DNA of 62,541 bases from the NCBI GenBank assembly GCA_025965125.1, contig JAOPXM010000066.1, positions 1 through 62,541 on the forward strand, written 5' to 3'. Origin of the DNA: Nocardioides sp. Lineage in GTDB: Bacteria; Actinomycetota; Actinomycetes; Propionibacteriales; Nocardioidaceae. The translations under genes and the position numbers were made by a program. Below are positions 27,401 to 36,197 of this stretch, piece after piece (positions within the stretch are counted from its first letter, which is position 1; each line of letters opens with the position of its first letter). Under the pieces are notes generated by a model, which was given only the letters and a program-made list of their open reading frames with translations, did not search any database and was not told the origin of the DNA.

Positions 27401-28501
27401 ATGGAGGATGGGCCGCTCGACCGCATGTGGCTCCGCGGTCGCACGTCGGTCCGGGGCCGGATCGACCGCTGGAAGTCCAAGCGTTGGCAGATCGTCCAGT
27501 GCGCCCTCGCGGCGGGTGTCGCGTGGCTCATCGCCTCGGACCTCCTCGGTCACCAGACACCGTTCTTCGCGCCGGTTGCCGCCGTGGTCAGCCTCGGCAC
27601 GTCCTACGGCCAACGGCTGCGCCGGGTGGTGGAGGTGACGCTGGGTGTCGCGACCGGCGTGTTCCTGGCCGACCTGCTCGTCTCCCAGCTCGGCTCGGGC
27701 TGGTGGCAGCTGGCGATCGTGGTCGGGTTGGCGATGTCGGCCGCATTCCTGCTCGACGGCGGTCAGCTCTTCGTCACCCAGGCGGCTGTCCAGTCGATCG
27801 TCGTCAGCACCCTGATCCCCGATCCGGGTGCGGCGCTGACCCGCTGGACCGACGCGCTCGTGGGTGGCGCGGTGGCGCTGGTGGCGGCCACGGCGGTGCC
27901 GGCTGCTCCGCTCCGGCGGCCACGCGAGCAGGCGGCCGTGGTGATGCGCAAGACCGCGGACCTGCTCCGCGCCGCGGGTGAGGTGATGGCCGACGGCGAG
28001 GCCGAGCGCGGGATCGAGCTGCTGGCCGACGCGCGCTCGACCGACCATCTGATCCGTGAGCTGCAGGATGCCGCCGACGAGGGCATGTCGGTGGTTGCCT
28101 CCTCACCGTTCCGGGTCCGGCACAAGGGCAACCTGCGCCGGATGATCGAGCTCGTCGATCCGCTGGACCGAGCGCTGCGCAGCACCCGGGTGCTGGTTCG
28201 CCAGACCGCGGTCGCGGCCTACCACCGCCGGCCGATTCCCCGCTCGTACTCCCAGCTGGCGCTCGACCTCGCAGATGCGGTCGACGTCGTGGCGACCGAG
28301 CTCGCCAACGACCGGATGGCGGCTGCGGCGCGGCCACTGCTGCTCGCACTCGGCGAGGCGACCGGCCAGGTCGAGCGGGCTGACGAGATGACCGCCGAGG
28401 TCATCCTCGTGCAGCTCCGATCCGTGATCGTTGACGTCCTGCTGCTGACCGGGCTCAGCCAGATGGAGTCCACGCAAGCGCTGCCCCCGCCACCGCGATG
28501 A
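27401..28501 (+). CDS. FUSC/ArAE-like membrane protein
   Basis: A 366-residue protein: N-terminal membrane part (about 32-165) with QIVQCALAAGVAWLIASDLL, GTSYGQRLRRVVEVTLGVATG and four to six hydrophobic segments, then a helical cytoplasmic part (about 170-366). The GxTLGxxxG-type blocks and topology fit the FUSC / aromatic acid exporter family. Substrate unknown. ATG 27401; the ORF overlaps the ATG of dinB by four bases (ATGA), so the two are co-translated. Confidence 0.82.
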   Translation: MEDGPLDRMWLRGRTSVRGRIDRWKSKRWQIVQCALAAGVAWLIASDLLGHQTPFFAPVAAVVSLGTSYGQRLRRVVEVTLGVATGVFLADLLVSQLGSGWWQLAIVVGLAMSAAFLLDGGQLFVTQAAVQSIVVSTLIPDPGAALTRWTDALVGGAVALVAATAVPAAPLRRPREQAAVVMRKTADLLRAAGEVMADGEAERGIELLADARSTDHLIRELQDAADEGMSVVASSPFRVRHKGNLRRMIELVDPLDRALRSTRVLVRQTAVAAYHRRPIPRSYSQLALDLADAVDVVATELANDRMAAAARPLLLALGEATGQVERADEMTAEVILVQLRSVIVDVLLLTGLSQMESTQALPPPPR

Positions 28502-29571
28502 CGGAGCAAAGGTGGGTGCTCCACGTCGACCTCGACCAGTTCATCGCCGCGGTCGAGGTGCTGCGGCGCCCGGAGCTCGCCGGGCTCCCCGTGGTCGTGG
28601 GAGGACGCGGTGACCCCACCGAGCGCGGCGTCGTGTCGACCGCTTCGTACGAGGCGCGGGAGTTCGGGGTCGGCTCCGGGATGCCACTGCGGCTGGCCGC
28701 ACGCAAGGCCCCCGAAGCGGTCTTCCTGCCGGTGGACCGTGAGGCCTACGACGAGGCGTCGGCCGCGGTGATGGCCACGCTGCGCTCGCTGGAGTGGGGC
28801 GGCGTGCCGGTCGTGCTGGAGGTGCTGGGCTGGGACGAGGCGTTCCTGGGTGCAGGCGAGGACCACGGCGACCTCGGCGACCCCCGCGAGTTCGCCGAGC
28901 ACATCCGGGGTCGGGTCCTCGAGGCGACGAGGCTGCACTGCTCGGTCGGCATCGGCGACAACAGGCTGCGCGCGAAGATCGCGACCGACTTCGGCAAGCC
29001 GCGCGGTGTCTGGCAGCTCACCGAGGACAACTGGGTCGAGGTGATGGGGGAGCGGCCCACCACCGCACTGTGGGGGATCGGCCAGAAGACCGCCAAGAAG
29101 CTGGCGGCGCTGGGCATCGACACCGTCACCCAGCTCGCCGAGTCCGATGCGCGGGTGCTTGCGGCCGAGCTCGGCCCGACCATGGGTCCGTGGTTCCACC
29201 GGCTCGGCCGGGGCGTCGACTCCAGCCCCGTCGACGCCTCGCCGTGGGTGCCGCGAGCGCACGGCAGGGAGGAGACGTTCCAGGCCGACCTGGAGGACTG
29301 GGCCGACGTCGCGGCCGCGGTCCGGATGCTCACCCGGAAGGTGGTCGAGGACATCGACCGGGAGGGCCGTCCCGCAGCTCGGGTGGCGATCAAGGTCCGG
29401 TTCCGTCCATTCATCACGGTGAGCCGCAGCCTCACCCTGCCGGCACCCACCAACGATCCCGACCTGCTGGCCGACGCCGCGGTCTCGCTGCTCGATCGGG
29501 TTGAGAAGGACCGAGCGGTGCGGCTGCTCGGCGTACGCCTCGAGATGACCGAGCCAGCGGGTGGCTACTAG
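28498..29571 (+). CDS. dinB: Y-family DNA polymerase IV
   Basis: A 357-residue Y-family polymerase. Palm residues lie in HVDLDQFIAAVE (about 9-20) and GWDEAFLG (about 111-118, replacing the usual SxDEaxLD); finger and thumb blocks VSTASYEAREFGVGSGMP and CSVGIGDNRLRAKIATDFGKP follow. The layout resembles mycobacterial Rv3056-type DinB. The C-terminus ends EMTEPAGGY with no visible clamp-binding QLxLF motif. Overlap with the FUSC gene by ATGA suggests coupled translation. Confidence 0.9.
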   Translation: MTEQRWVLHVDLDQFIAAVEVLRRPELAGLPVVVGGRGDPTERGVVSTASYEAREFGVGSGMPLRLAARKAPEAVFLPVDREAYDEASAAVMATLRSLEWGGVPVVLEVLGWDEAFLGAGEDHGDLGDPREFAEHIRGRVLEATRLHCSVGIGDNRLRAKIATDFGKPRGVWQLTEDNWVEVMGERPTTALWGIGQKTAKKLAALGIDTVTQLAESDARVLAAELGPTMGPWFHRLGRGVDSSPVDASPWVPRAHGREETFQADLEDWADVAAAVRMLTRKVVEDIDREGRPAARVAIKVRFRPFITVSRSLTLPAPTNDPDLLADAAVSLLDRVEKDRAVRLLGVRLEMTEPAGGY

Positions 29572-29587
29572 GTGGGAGTGGCGCCCG

Positions 29588-30757
29588 TCAGCGCAGGCTG
29601 TCGCGGAGCTCCCGCACCACCGAGTCGACCACTTCGACCAGGTCGCCGCTCGTGGCTTCGGCAACCGCGCGCTGGCGCTGGTACGACGCCCCACGTTGCG
29701 GGATGTCGGCGACCGACGCCAGCTCCGCGGCACAGCCGAGTCGGTCGGCCACGGGGGCCAACCGTTGCAGCAGCTCGGCAAGGTCGTCGGTGACCAGTCG
29801 CTCGTTCGACTCCGCGTCGAGGATCACGATCGCGTCGAGCCCGTAGCGCGCCGCCCGCCACTTGTTCTCCTGCACGTGCCAGGGCGGCATGGTGGGCAGC
29901 GTCTCGCCGGCGGCCAGGCGGGTGTCGAGGTCGACGACCAGGCAGTGCATGAGGGCGACGAGGGCGGACAGGTCCGCGAACGTGGAGACGCCGTCGCAGA
30001 CGCGGTTCTCGAGGGTGCCGAGCCGGGGCGCCGGACGCACGTCCCAGCGGATCTCGTTGAGCTCCTCGATCACCCCGGTGGTCAGCAGGTCGTCCGCGAA
30101 CGACTCGAACTCCTCCCACCGCTCGAACTGGAACGGCAGCCCGGCGGTGGGCAGCTGCTGGAACATCAGTGCCCGGTTCGAGGCGTACCCGGTGTCGACG
30201 CCCGCCCAGATCGGCGACGACGCCGATAGGGCCTGAAGGTGCGGAAAGTAGGTGAGCAGCGCCGAGAGGACGGGCATCACCCGCTCCTGGGACGGCAGCC
30301 CGACGTGCACGTGGACACCCCAGATGAGCATCTGCCGTCCCCAGTACTGGGTGCGGTTGATCAGCTCCTCGTAGCGGTGCCCCGCGGTCAGCTGCTGCTC
30401 GGTCCAGGACGCGAACGGGTGGGTCCCGCCGCCGTACAGGTCGAGGCCGAGCTGGTCCCCCGCAGGGACGACGACCTCGAGCGTCTGGCGCAGCTCAGCC
30501 ATCGCCTCGGCGACCGTGCCGCAGACACCTGTCACGATCTCCACGGTGTTGCGCAGGAGCTCCTGGTGCAGGCGATCCGGGTCGGGCAGCCGTGGCTTCG
30601 CACGGGCGAACAGGTGGGACGCCTCGTTGCGCAGGTCGCGAGTCTGCCGGTCGACGAGCGCGAACTCCCACTCGACCCCGAGTGTGGGCTCGGGCGAGGC
30701 TCGGAAGTCGATCCGCACGCGACCAGCGAACCACACCGCCAGGCGGGCAATGCTCAC
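29588..30757 (-). CDS. Carboxylate-amine ligase, YbdK family (GCS2)
   Basis: A 389-residue GCS2-type ligase. Hallmarks: PTLGVEWEFALVD (about 23-35), NTVEIVTGVCGTV, GGGTHPFASWTEQQLT, WGVHVHVGL (about 138-146), LENRVCDGVST and ENKWRAARYGLDA. Enzymes of this family ligate glutamate to an amine or cysteine; the YbdK branch makes gamma-glutamylcysteine weakly or another product. GTG 30757 overlaps the TGA of the DUF402 gene (GTGA). Convergent with dinB. Confidence 0.88.
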   Translation of the reverse strand: MSIARLAVWFAGRVRIDFRASPEPTLGVEWEFALVDRQTRDLRNEASHLFARAKPRLPDPDRLHQELLRNTVEIVTGVCGTVAEAMAELRQTLEVVVPAGDQLGLDLYGGGTHPFASWTEQQLTAGHRYEELINRTQYWGRQMLIWGVHVHVGLPSQERVMPVLSALLTYFPHLQALSASSPIWAGVDTGYASNRALMFQQLPTAGLPFQFERWEEFESFADDLLTTGVIEELNEIRWDVRPAPRLGTLENRVCDGVSTFADLSALVALMHCLVVDLDTRLAAGETLPTMPPWHVQENKWRAARYGLDAIVILDAESNERLVTDDLAELLQRLAPVADRLGCAAELASVADIPQRGASYQRQRAVAEATSGDLVEVVDSVVRELRDSLR

Positions 30758-31293
30758 CCGGCCGGTCGTAGTTCCTTGAGCCTCGCGAGCCAGCCGTCCG
30801 CCGAGCCGTCGAACGGTGCCTGCTGGGCCGTCACCGCGGCCAGGATCGATGCGCTGGTGGCGGAGGCGAGCGCCACCACCTCGGGCGGGTAGCCGTACCG
30901 CACCTGGTGCTCGGCGAACTCGTCCTCGTCGTCCACGAAGACACCGCGATCGTCGTCGATGACATCGAGATCCAGGTCCACGGCGCGTACGACGGCTCCG
31001 TCCCAGGACGGCGGTGTGGTCATGTCGACGTAGGTCCGCACCGGGTTGCCCTCGGCGTGGAACGTCGCCAGCCACCCACGCTCGGCATCGTCGCCGACGG
31101 CCGGCACCAGGCCGACCTGGTCCCACGACGAGTGCAGCTCCATGCCCGGCCGCGCCATGTGCGAACCCGCGGGGATGCCGATCCAGTCACCGTGCTCGTC
31201 CGAGCCAAGCAGGACCCCTTCGAACTGCCAGTGCGGCCGGTCGCCCCACTTCGTCATCTCGATGCGGACGGGGTCACCAGGCTGCGGGGTCAC
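30754..31293 (-). CDS. DUF402 domain protein
   Basis: A 179-residue protein, start GTG 31293. The DUF402 core shows DPVRIEMTKWGDRPHWQFEG, WLATFHAEGNPVRTYVDM, and DLDLDVI...VFVDDEDEFAEHQ, including acidic metal-binding-like residues. DUF402 (FomD-like) proteins are often phosphohydrolases acting on nucleotides; that is inference here. It overlaps ybdK by four bases. Confidence 0.8.
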   Translation of the reverse strand: MTPQPGDPVRIEMTKWGDRPHWQFEGVLLGSDEHGDWIGIPAGSHMARPGMELHSSWDQVGLVPAVGDDAERGWLATFHAEGNPVRTYVDMTTPPSWDGAVVRAVDLDLDVIDDDRGVFVDDEDEFAEHQVRYGYPPEVVALASATSASILAAVTAQQAPFDGSADGWLARLKELRPAG

Positions 31294-31313
31294 GGCCCCG
31301 TTTCTACACCGGG

Positions 31314-33002
31314 TCAACCGACCAGCCGAAAACGTCCATCGCTCATGCCGGGCAATCGCGGCACGCCCAGTCGGCCAACGGGGCGGCCCGCAGGCGGGGT
31401 GAAGTCGAACGGCGGAAGGGTGTCGGCGCAGGACGTGTCCGGGGCTGCGTGGGGATGGGCGAGGAACTCGGCCGCGATGGAGCGCGCACACCGGTGGGCG
31501 ATGTTGAAGAACGCCAGCTGCTGGTGGCTCGCCGCCCGGAACTCGACGTAGGTCGCGTGCGAGAGCCCGCGGACGTTCTTGTGCACGGTGTAGGGGGTGA
31601 CGCCGCCGTCGTACTCCCCGGCGAGCACGAGGGCCGGGACGGAGCTCACGACCGGACGATGCTGTCGCGGCCGCGCCCGCCCGACGTCCCAGATCCGACA
31701 TCCCGCAGGAGAGCGGTAGTTGCCGAGGGTGTCGCCCAGGTCGTAGGAACGGCTGCGGTAGCGGGGGGCGTACATCGGCAGATCGCGGGCCGCTCGACGT
31801 AGGTCGCGGCGGGTCACGAAGTTGGTCACGTCGTGGCACTCCAGCGACATGGTCCGCCCGACTGCGACGAAGCTGTTCTGGTGGTAGTTCACCTGCGGGC
31901 CGGTCCCGAACATCTCGCGGTAGACCGCTGTCAGCTGACCGTGGCCGATACGCCACATGGAGTCGATGAGGTGGTGGATGTCGTCACCCACGAAGACGTT
32001 GCCAGGGAAGATCTGGTGCACGGCGTCGAAGTACACGCCGGCCCCGTCGAGCCGGAGGTGAACGGGGTGCGGACGGAACATCGGGAAGTGGACGACGCGA
32101 GGGTGCCGGTTGAGCCGGTGCACGGCCCGCATGAACACTCGCCGCAAGTGCGGGTAGGCGTCTCGGCAGGCCCGGTTCGCGGCGCAGCCCGCGAAGACCG
32201 CTTCCAGCTGTTGGCTCAGGCCCCGGTCGTAGTCGATGCCGGTCAGCATCTGGGGAGCCATGCCCGAGTCGACGATCGCGGCCCGGATGCTGCCCGGGTG
32301 CTCACGCAGGTAGGACATGCCCAGGATGCCGTCCGCCGAGACGGCCATCAGGTTCCACCTGTCCACGCCGATGGCCCGGCGCAGAGCCTCGAGGTCGGCA
32401 ACGCCCTCATGCACCGTGTAGTCCGCCGGATCGATCCCGCTTGCGACCAGTCGACGCCGGCAGTGCTCGAGCGCGTGACCGAAGATGCGTGGAGCACGGC
32501 TCCCGACGCCTGGGCGCGCGTAGAAGTTGCGCACGTCGGCCCGGTCGATCTCCGGACACCCGAGGCGCGGCCTCGACTGGCCCACGCCGCGCGTGTCGAC
32601 CAGCACGATGTCGTGGTCGGCGGCCCAGGTGCTGCCCGAGAAGTAGGCCCGGATGCTGAAACGGCTGATGGCCCCGGCGCTCGGTCCTCCGGGGAGCAGG
32701 AGGATCGGCTCCGGTGCGGGGTCGGCGGCGGTCGCGTGCACGACGGCAGCAGCGACCCGGATCTGGCGCCCCCGCGGGTGGGAGCGGTCCTCGGGCACGC
32801 GCACGTAGCCGCAGTCGACGTCCAGTCGGTCGGGGAACGCGCCCCGACGACAGGCCATGGGATGGAACTCGCGAGGGCCGACAGCCCGTGGCGGCGCCGC
32901 GCCGTCCACTCGCTGATCCACGCTCGCATCAGCTCGGACGACCGGGACCACGGCCAGACTGACCAGAAGTGTGATGGTGGTGGCTACGACCATTCGGCGC
33001 AT
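31314..33002 (-). CDS. Secreted TAP-like alpha/beta hydrolase
   Basis: A 562-residue protein with a Sec signal peptide (about 1-24, RRMVVATTITLLVSLAVVPV). N-terminal hydrolase: CGYVRVPEDRSHPRGRQIRV, LLLPGGPSAGAIS, VLVDTRGVGQSRPRLGCPE. Nucleophile elbow is degenerate, MAVSADGILGMSYL instead of GxSYGG. A TAP-like C-terminal region supplies ALVLAGEYDGGVTP (Asp) and ASHQQLAFF (His). Family acts as aminopeptidase/esterase on the outside. Unusually large insertion (about 230-400) between the two halves. Activity uncertain. Confidence 0.8.
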   Translation of the reverse strand: MRRMVVATTITLLVSLAVVPVVRADASVDQRVDGAAPPRAVGPREFHPMACRRGAFPDRLDVDCGYVRVPEDRSHPRGRQIRVAAAVVHATAADPAPEPILLLPGGPSAGAISRFSIRAYFSGSTWAADHDIVLVDTRGVGQSRPRLGCPEIDRADVRNFYARPGVGSRAPRIFGHALEHCRRRLVASGIDPADYTVHEGVADLEALRRAIGVDRWNLMAVSADGILGMSYLREHPGSIRAAIVDSGMAPQMLTGIDYDRGLSQQLEAVFAGCAANRACRDAYPHLRRVFMRAVHRLNRHPRVVHFPMFRPHPVHLRLDGAGVYFDAVHQIFPGNVFVGDDIHHLIDSMWRIGHGQLTAVYREMFGTGPQVNYHQNSFVAVGRTMSLECHDVTNFVTRRDLRRAARDLPMYAPRYRSRSYDLGDTLGNYRSPAGCRIWDVGRARPRQHRPVVSSVPALVLAGEYDGGVTPYTVHKNVRGLSHATYVEFRAASHQQLAFFNIAHRCARSIAAEFLAHPHAAPDTSCADTLPPFDFTPPAGRPVGRLGVPRLPGMSDGRFRLVG

Positions 33003-33103
33003 GCGGCACCCCTCGGCACTATGCGCCGCCGGCCGAGGCGCCGACGGCGCTGGTTATCCGCAGTATGGACCCGGGTGACGACCGCGGACCATGGCCCGGC
33101 AGG

Positions 33104-33946
33104 TCAGACGATGGTCGCCTTCGGCGGCACCACGCGCTTCGAGGCGGCCGCCACGATGTCCTGGTAGCGCGAGCCGGTCAGTTTGGCCAGGTGGTGCAGG
33201 GCGTGCGCGTCGAGGCCGACGAGCACGCGGGCCTTGTTGGTGAGGATGCCCTTGACGATGATCTCGGCCGCCCGCTCCGGGGACATCCTCGCCAGCTTCT
33301 TGTCGAAGAGCTGGGCGGTAGCTTCCTTGTCCTCGTTGGCCGCGACCCGGGCGTTGCGGGCGATCGCGGTCTTGATGCCGCCGGGGTGCACCGCGGTCAC
33401 GCCGACCGGGTGACCAGCGACGAGCATCTCCTCGCGGATCGCCTCGGTCATGCCGCGCACGGCATACTTCGTGGCGTTGTACATGCTCTGGCCCGGCATC
33501 GAGACCAGGCCGAAGAGCGAGGACAGGTTGACGATGTGGCCGTCGCCCGACGCGATCAGGTGCGGGAGGAACTCCTTGGTGCCGTGCACCACGCCCCAGA
33601 AGTTCACGCCGATGATCCAGTCGATGTCCTTGTACTCCAGCTCGGTGAAGTCACCTGCCAGCGCGACGCCCGCGTTGTTGATGATCACGTTCGCTCGCCC
33701 GAACTGTCCGACCACGTCGGTGGCGTACGTCGCGAACGCGTCGCGGTCGGCCACGTCGAGCCGGTCGCTGCGCACCTCCCGGGCTCCGGCGCCCTTGACC
33801 AGGTCGACGGTCTCGGCGAGGCCGGCCTCGTCCACGTCGGAGAGCGCGAGCAGCGAGCCGCGCTTCGCGCAGTTGAGCGCGAGGGCGCGGCCGATGCCGG
33901 ACCCGGCACCGGTGATCACGACCACCTTGTCGTCGAGCGTCTTCAT
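33104..33946 (-). CDS. SDR family oxidoreductase
   Basis: A 280-residue SDR: VITGAGSGIGRA (about 10-21), NNAGVA, NLSSLFG, YNATK (YxxxK) present. Its ATG overlaps the TGA of the upstream monooxygenase (ATGA, 33943-33946), so it is translationally coupled. Pairing of a Baeyer-Villiger monooxygenase with an SDR suggests ketone/alcohol interconversion in a degradative or lipid-modifying pathway, as in mymA-like operons; the substrate is inferred only. Confidence 0.88.
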   Translation of the reverse strand: MKTLDDKVVVITGAGSGIGRALALNCAKRGSLLALSDVDEAGLAETVDLVKGAGAREVRSDRLDVADRDAFATYATDVVGQFGRANVIINNAGVALAGDFTELEYKDIDWIIGVNFWGVVHGTKEFLPHLIASGDGHIVNLSSLFGLVSMPGQSMYNATKYAVRGMTEAIREEMLVAGHPVGVTAVHPGGIKTAIARNARVAANEDKEATAQLFDKKLARMSPERAAEIIVKGILTNKARVLVGLDAHALHHLAKLTGSRYQDIVAAASKRVVPPKATIV

Positions 33947-35463
33947 GCGGTTACTTCCTCACGGGTCGGGTTTGCGGTGGTGTCGGGTGCCTGGACGTCG
34001 TAGGCAGCGATGTCGAACTCCGACAGCGACCGACGGAAGTTGAAGGTGGTGCGCGGCCACAGGACCGTGTTCTTGCCGTGCGCGTCGAGATACCAGCTCG
34101 AGCAGCCACCGGTGTTCCAGACGGTCCGCTGCATCCGGCGCTGGAGGCTCGCATTCCACCCCTGCTGCGCCTCGGCGGTGGGCTCCACGGTTTCGTAGCG
34201 GTTGAGCCCCATGGTGCGGATCGCGTCCCGGATGTACTGCACCTGCGACTCGATGATGAAGACCATGCTCGAGTGGCCGAGCCCGGTGTTCGGGCCGACG
34301 ATCATGAACAGGTTGGGGAAGCCGTGGACGGTGGTGCCCTTGTAGGCCGCCATCCCGGCCTCGCGCCAGGTGTCGGCGAGGCTCGCGCCGTTGCGGCCGC
34401 GGACCTTCTCCGCGATCGGGAGCTCGGTCGTGTAGAAGCCGGTGGCGACGACCAGGATGTCGATCGGTCGCTCCACGCCGTCGGCCGTCACGACCGCGTC
34501 GCCGGTGATCTTGGCGATGGGGTCGGTGACCAGGTCGACGTTGTCGGACGCCAGGGCCGGGTAGTAGCTGTTCGAGATCAGGATCCGCTTGCAGCCGATC
34601 TCGAAGGTCGGAGTGACCCTGCGGCGCAGCTCGGGATCGGAGATGCCCCTCTTGAGGTTGGCCAGCGCGAGCTTCTTCGCCGGCAACGCCAGCTTCGGGT
34701 TCACGGTGAAGCCGGGGACGAGGAGCTCCTTGCCCCAGTAGATGCCGGTCCGGTAGGCCTTCTGCAGGGCCGGGAGCCGCCGGAACAGGGCGCGCTCGAC
34801 GCGGGTGTAGGTCCGGTCGTTGCGCGGGACGACGTAGGGCGCGGTCCGCTGGTAGACGTCCACATGGCCGGCAACCTTCTGCAGCTCCGGCACGATCTGG
34901 ATCGACGAGGCGCCGGTGCCGATGACGGCCACCCGCTTGCCGGTCAGATCGATGTCGTGGTTCCACCGGGCGGAGTGGAACAGCTCGCCCCGGAAGTCGC
35001 CGATGCCCTCGATCTCGGGCAGCTTGGGCTCGGAGAGACCGCCGGCGCCGACGATCAGCGTGCGGGCCCGCACGGTGCCACCCGACGTACGGACGACCCA
35101 CTGAGCGGTCTTCTCGTCCCAGGCGGCCTCTTCCGCGGCGGTGTCGAACACGAACCGGTCCAGCACGTTCGAGCGCTCGGCGACCTTCTTGATGTAGGCC
35201 TGGATCTCCGGCTGGGGGGAGTACGACGAGGTCCAGTCGGGGTTGGGTGCGAACGAGAACGAGTAGAGCTGGCTGGGGACGTCGCAGGCAGCACCCGGAT
35301 AGGTGTTGTCGCGCCAGGTGCCCCCGACGTCGGAACCCTTCTCGACCACGAGGAAGTCGGTTTCTCCGTCCTCCTGGAGCTTGATGGCGGCGCACAGTCC
35401 GGCGAAGCCGGCGCCCACGATGAGATGCTGCACCGAGGCAGGAAGGGGCTGGTTGTTGCTCAT
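33943..35463 (-). CDS. Flavin-dependent Baeyer-Villiger-type monooxygenase (EthA-like)
   Basis: A 506-residue FAD/NADPH monooxygenase. FAD motif VGAGFAGLCA (about 16-25), NTYPGAACDVPS, the BVMO fingerprint FRGELFHSARWN (FxGxxxHxxxW, about 154-165) and NADPH motif VIGTGASSIQ follow. Oxygenates ketones or thio compounds; EthA is the mycobacterial homologue type. Divergent from a TetR gene, with an operator-like palindrome between. Promoter candidate on this strand: TTGACA (reverse of 35494-35499) about 17 bases from an AATACC. Confidence 0.9.
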   Translation of the reverse strand: MSNNQPLPASVQHLIVGAGFAGLCAAIKLQEDGETDFLVVEKGSDVGGTWRDNTYPGAACDVPSQLYSFSFAPNPDWTSSYSPQPEIQAYIKKVAERSNVLDRFVFDTAAEEAAWDEKTAQWVVRTSGGTVRARTLIVGAGGLSEPKLPEIEGIGDFRGELFHSARWNHDIDLTGKRVAVIGTGASSIQIVPELQKVAGHVDVYQRTAPYVVPRNDRTYTRVERALFRRLPALQKAYRTGIYWGKELLVPGFTVNPKLALPAKKLALANLKRGISDPELRRRVTPTFEIGCKRILISNSYYPALASDNVDLVTDPIAKITGDAVVTADGVERPIDILVVATGFYTTELPIAEKVRGRNGASLADTWREAGMAAYKGTTVHGFPNLFMIVGPNTGLGHSSMVFIIESQVQYIRDAIRTMGLNRYETVEPTAEAQQGWNASLQRRMQRTVWNTGGCSSWYLDAHGKNTVLWPRTTFNFRRSLSEFDIAAYDVQAPDTTANPTREEVTA

Positions 35464-35482
35464 GCCCTGACGGTATTGGCGT

Positions 35483-35501
35483 TATTGAACAAGTGTCAAT
35501 A
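35483..35501. promoter_or_regulatory. TetR-type operator between BVMO and TetR genes
   Basis: TATTGA ACAAGTG TCAATA: perfect 6-base inverted half-sites with a 7-base spacer. On the reverse strand its edge contains TTGACA, a consensus-like -35 for the monooxygenase. It lies 2 bases before the TetR ATG, so binding would cover both promoters or the TetR start. Confidence 0.6.
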
Positions 35502-35503
35502 GG

Positions 35504-36187
35504 ATGGGCCACGTGACGACAACCACAGGGCGGGGCAATCGCACCCGGGCCCAGCGAAATCGGGCCCAGGGAAATCGGGCCCAGGGAAATCGGGCCCAGC
35601 GAAATCGGCTCAGCCCCGACGAGCGGCGCTCGCAGCTGCTCGACCTGGGTGTGCGGCTGCTCGCCACCCGGTCCCTCGACGAGCTGTCCATCGACCTGCT
35701 CGCCGAGGAGGCCGGCATCTCCCGCGGTCTGCTCTACCACTACTTCGGCAACAAGCACGCCTTCCACGAGGCCGTCGTGCGCCGGGCCGCCGACGACCTG
35801 ATCGCCCAGACGGCTCCGCCGGTGACCGGCGACCCGATCGAGCGCCTGCTGGCGTCCGTGACGGCGTACGTCGACTACGTCATCGCCAACTACGAGGGCT
35901 ACCTGTCCCTGGTGAAGGGCGCCGCCGGGGGCAACGAGGCCATCCGTCAGATCTACGACGACGCCCGGTCCGCCCTCACCGACCGGATCTTCCGTGAGGA
36001 CGCCCAGGGCCAGATCATCGACGACACGCCCGCCGCTCGGCTGCTGATGCGCGGCTGGGGAGCCATGACCGAGGACCTCGTGCTCTCCTGGAAGGTCGAC
36101 CCCGCCGGCGTCACCCGTGAGGAGCTGCTCGCGATGATGGCCCTGTCGCTGCCGGCCCTGGTCTCGATCCTTCCCCAGACGTCGTGA
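35504..36187 (+). CDS. TetR family transcriptional regulator with repeat N-terminus
   Basis: A 227-residue regulator. Residues about 15-34 are four tandem RAQxN units. The HTH (about 57-80) reads IDLLAEEAGISRGLLYHYFG; the rest is the ligand-binding domain. Divergent from the BVMO/SDR operon, in the same layout as ethA/ethR, so it probably represses that operon in response to a ligand. ATG 35504 gives an almost leaderless mRNA; GTG 35513 is an alternative. Confidence 0.9.
   Translation: MGHVTTTTGRGNRTRAQRNRAQGNRAQGNRAQRNRLSPDERRSQLLDLGVRLLATRSLDELSIDLLAEEAGISRGLLYHYFGNKHAFHEAVVRRAADDLIAQTAPPVTGDPIERLLASVTAYVDYVIANYEGYLSLVKGAAGGNEAIRQIYDDARSALTDRIFREDAQGQIIDDTPAARLLMRGWGAMTEDLVLSWKVDPAGVTREELLAMMALSLPALVSILPQTS
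35546..35605 (+). repeat. Four-copy 15-bp tandem repeat in TetR coding sequence
   Basis: Four consecutive copies of CGGGCCCAGNGAAAT (35546, 35561, 35576, 35591). Units 1 and 4 have C, units 2 and 3 have G, at the variable position. Because 15 is a multiple of 3 the frame is preserved, adding or removing RAQxN pentapeptides before the HTH. Confidence 0.95.
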
Positions 36188-36197
36188 GCCAGACGTC

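Noticed and set aside
35546-35605. CRISPR-like repeat array
   Set aside because: Units are contiguous with no spacers and lie inside an open frame.
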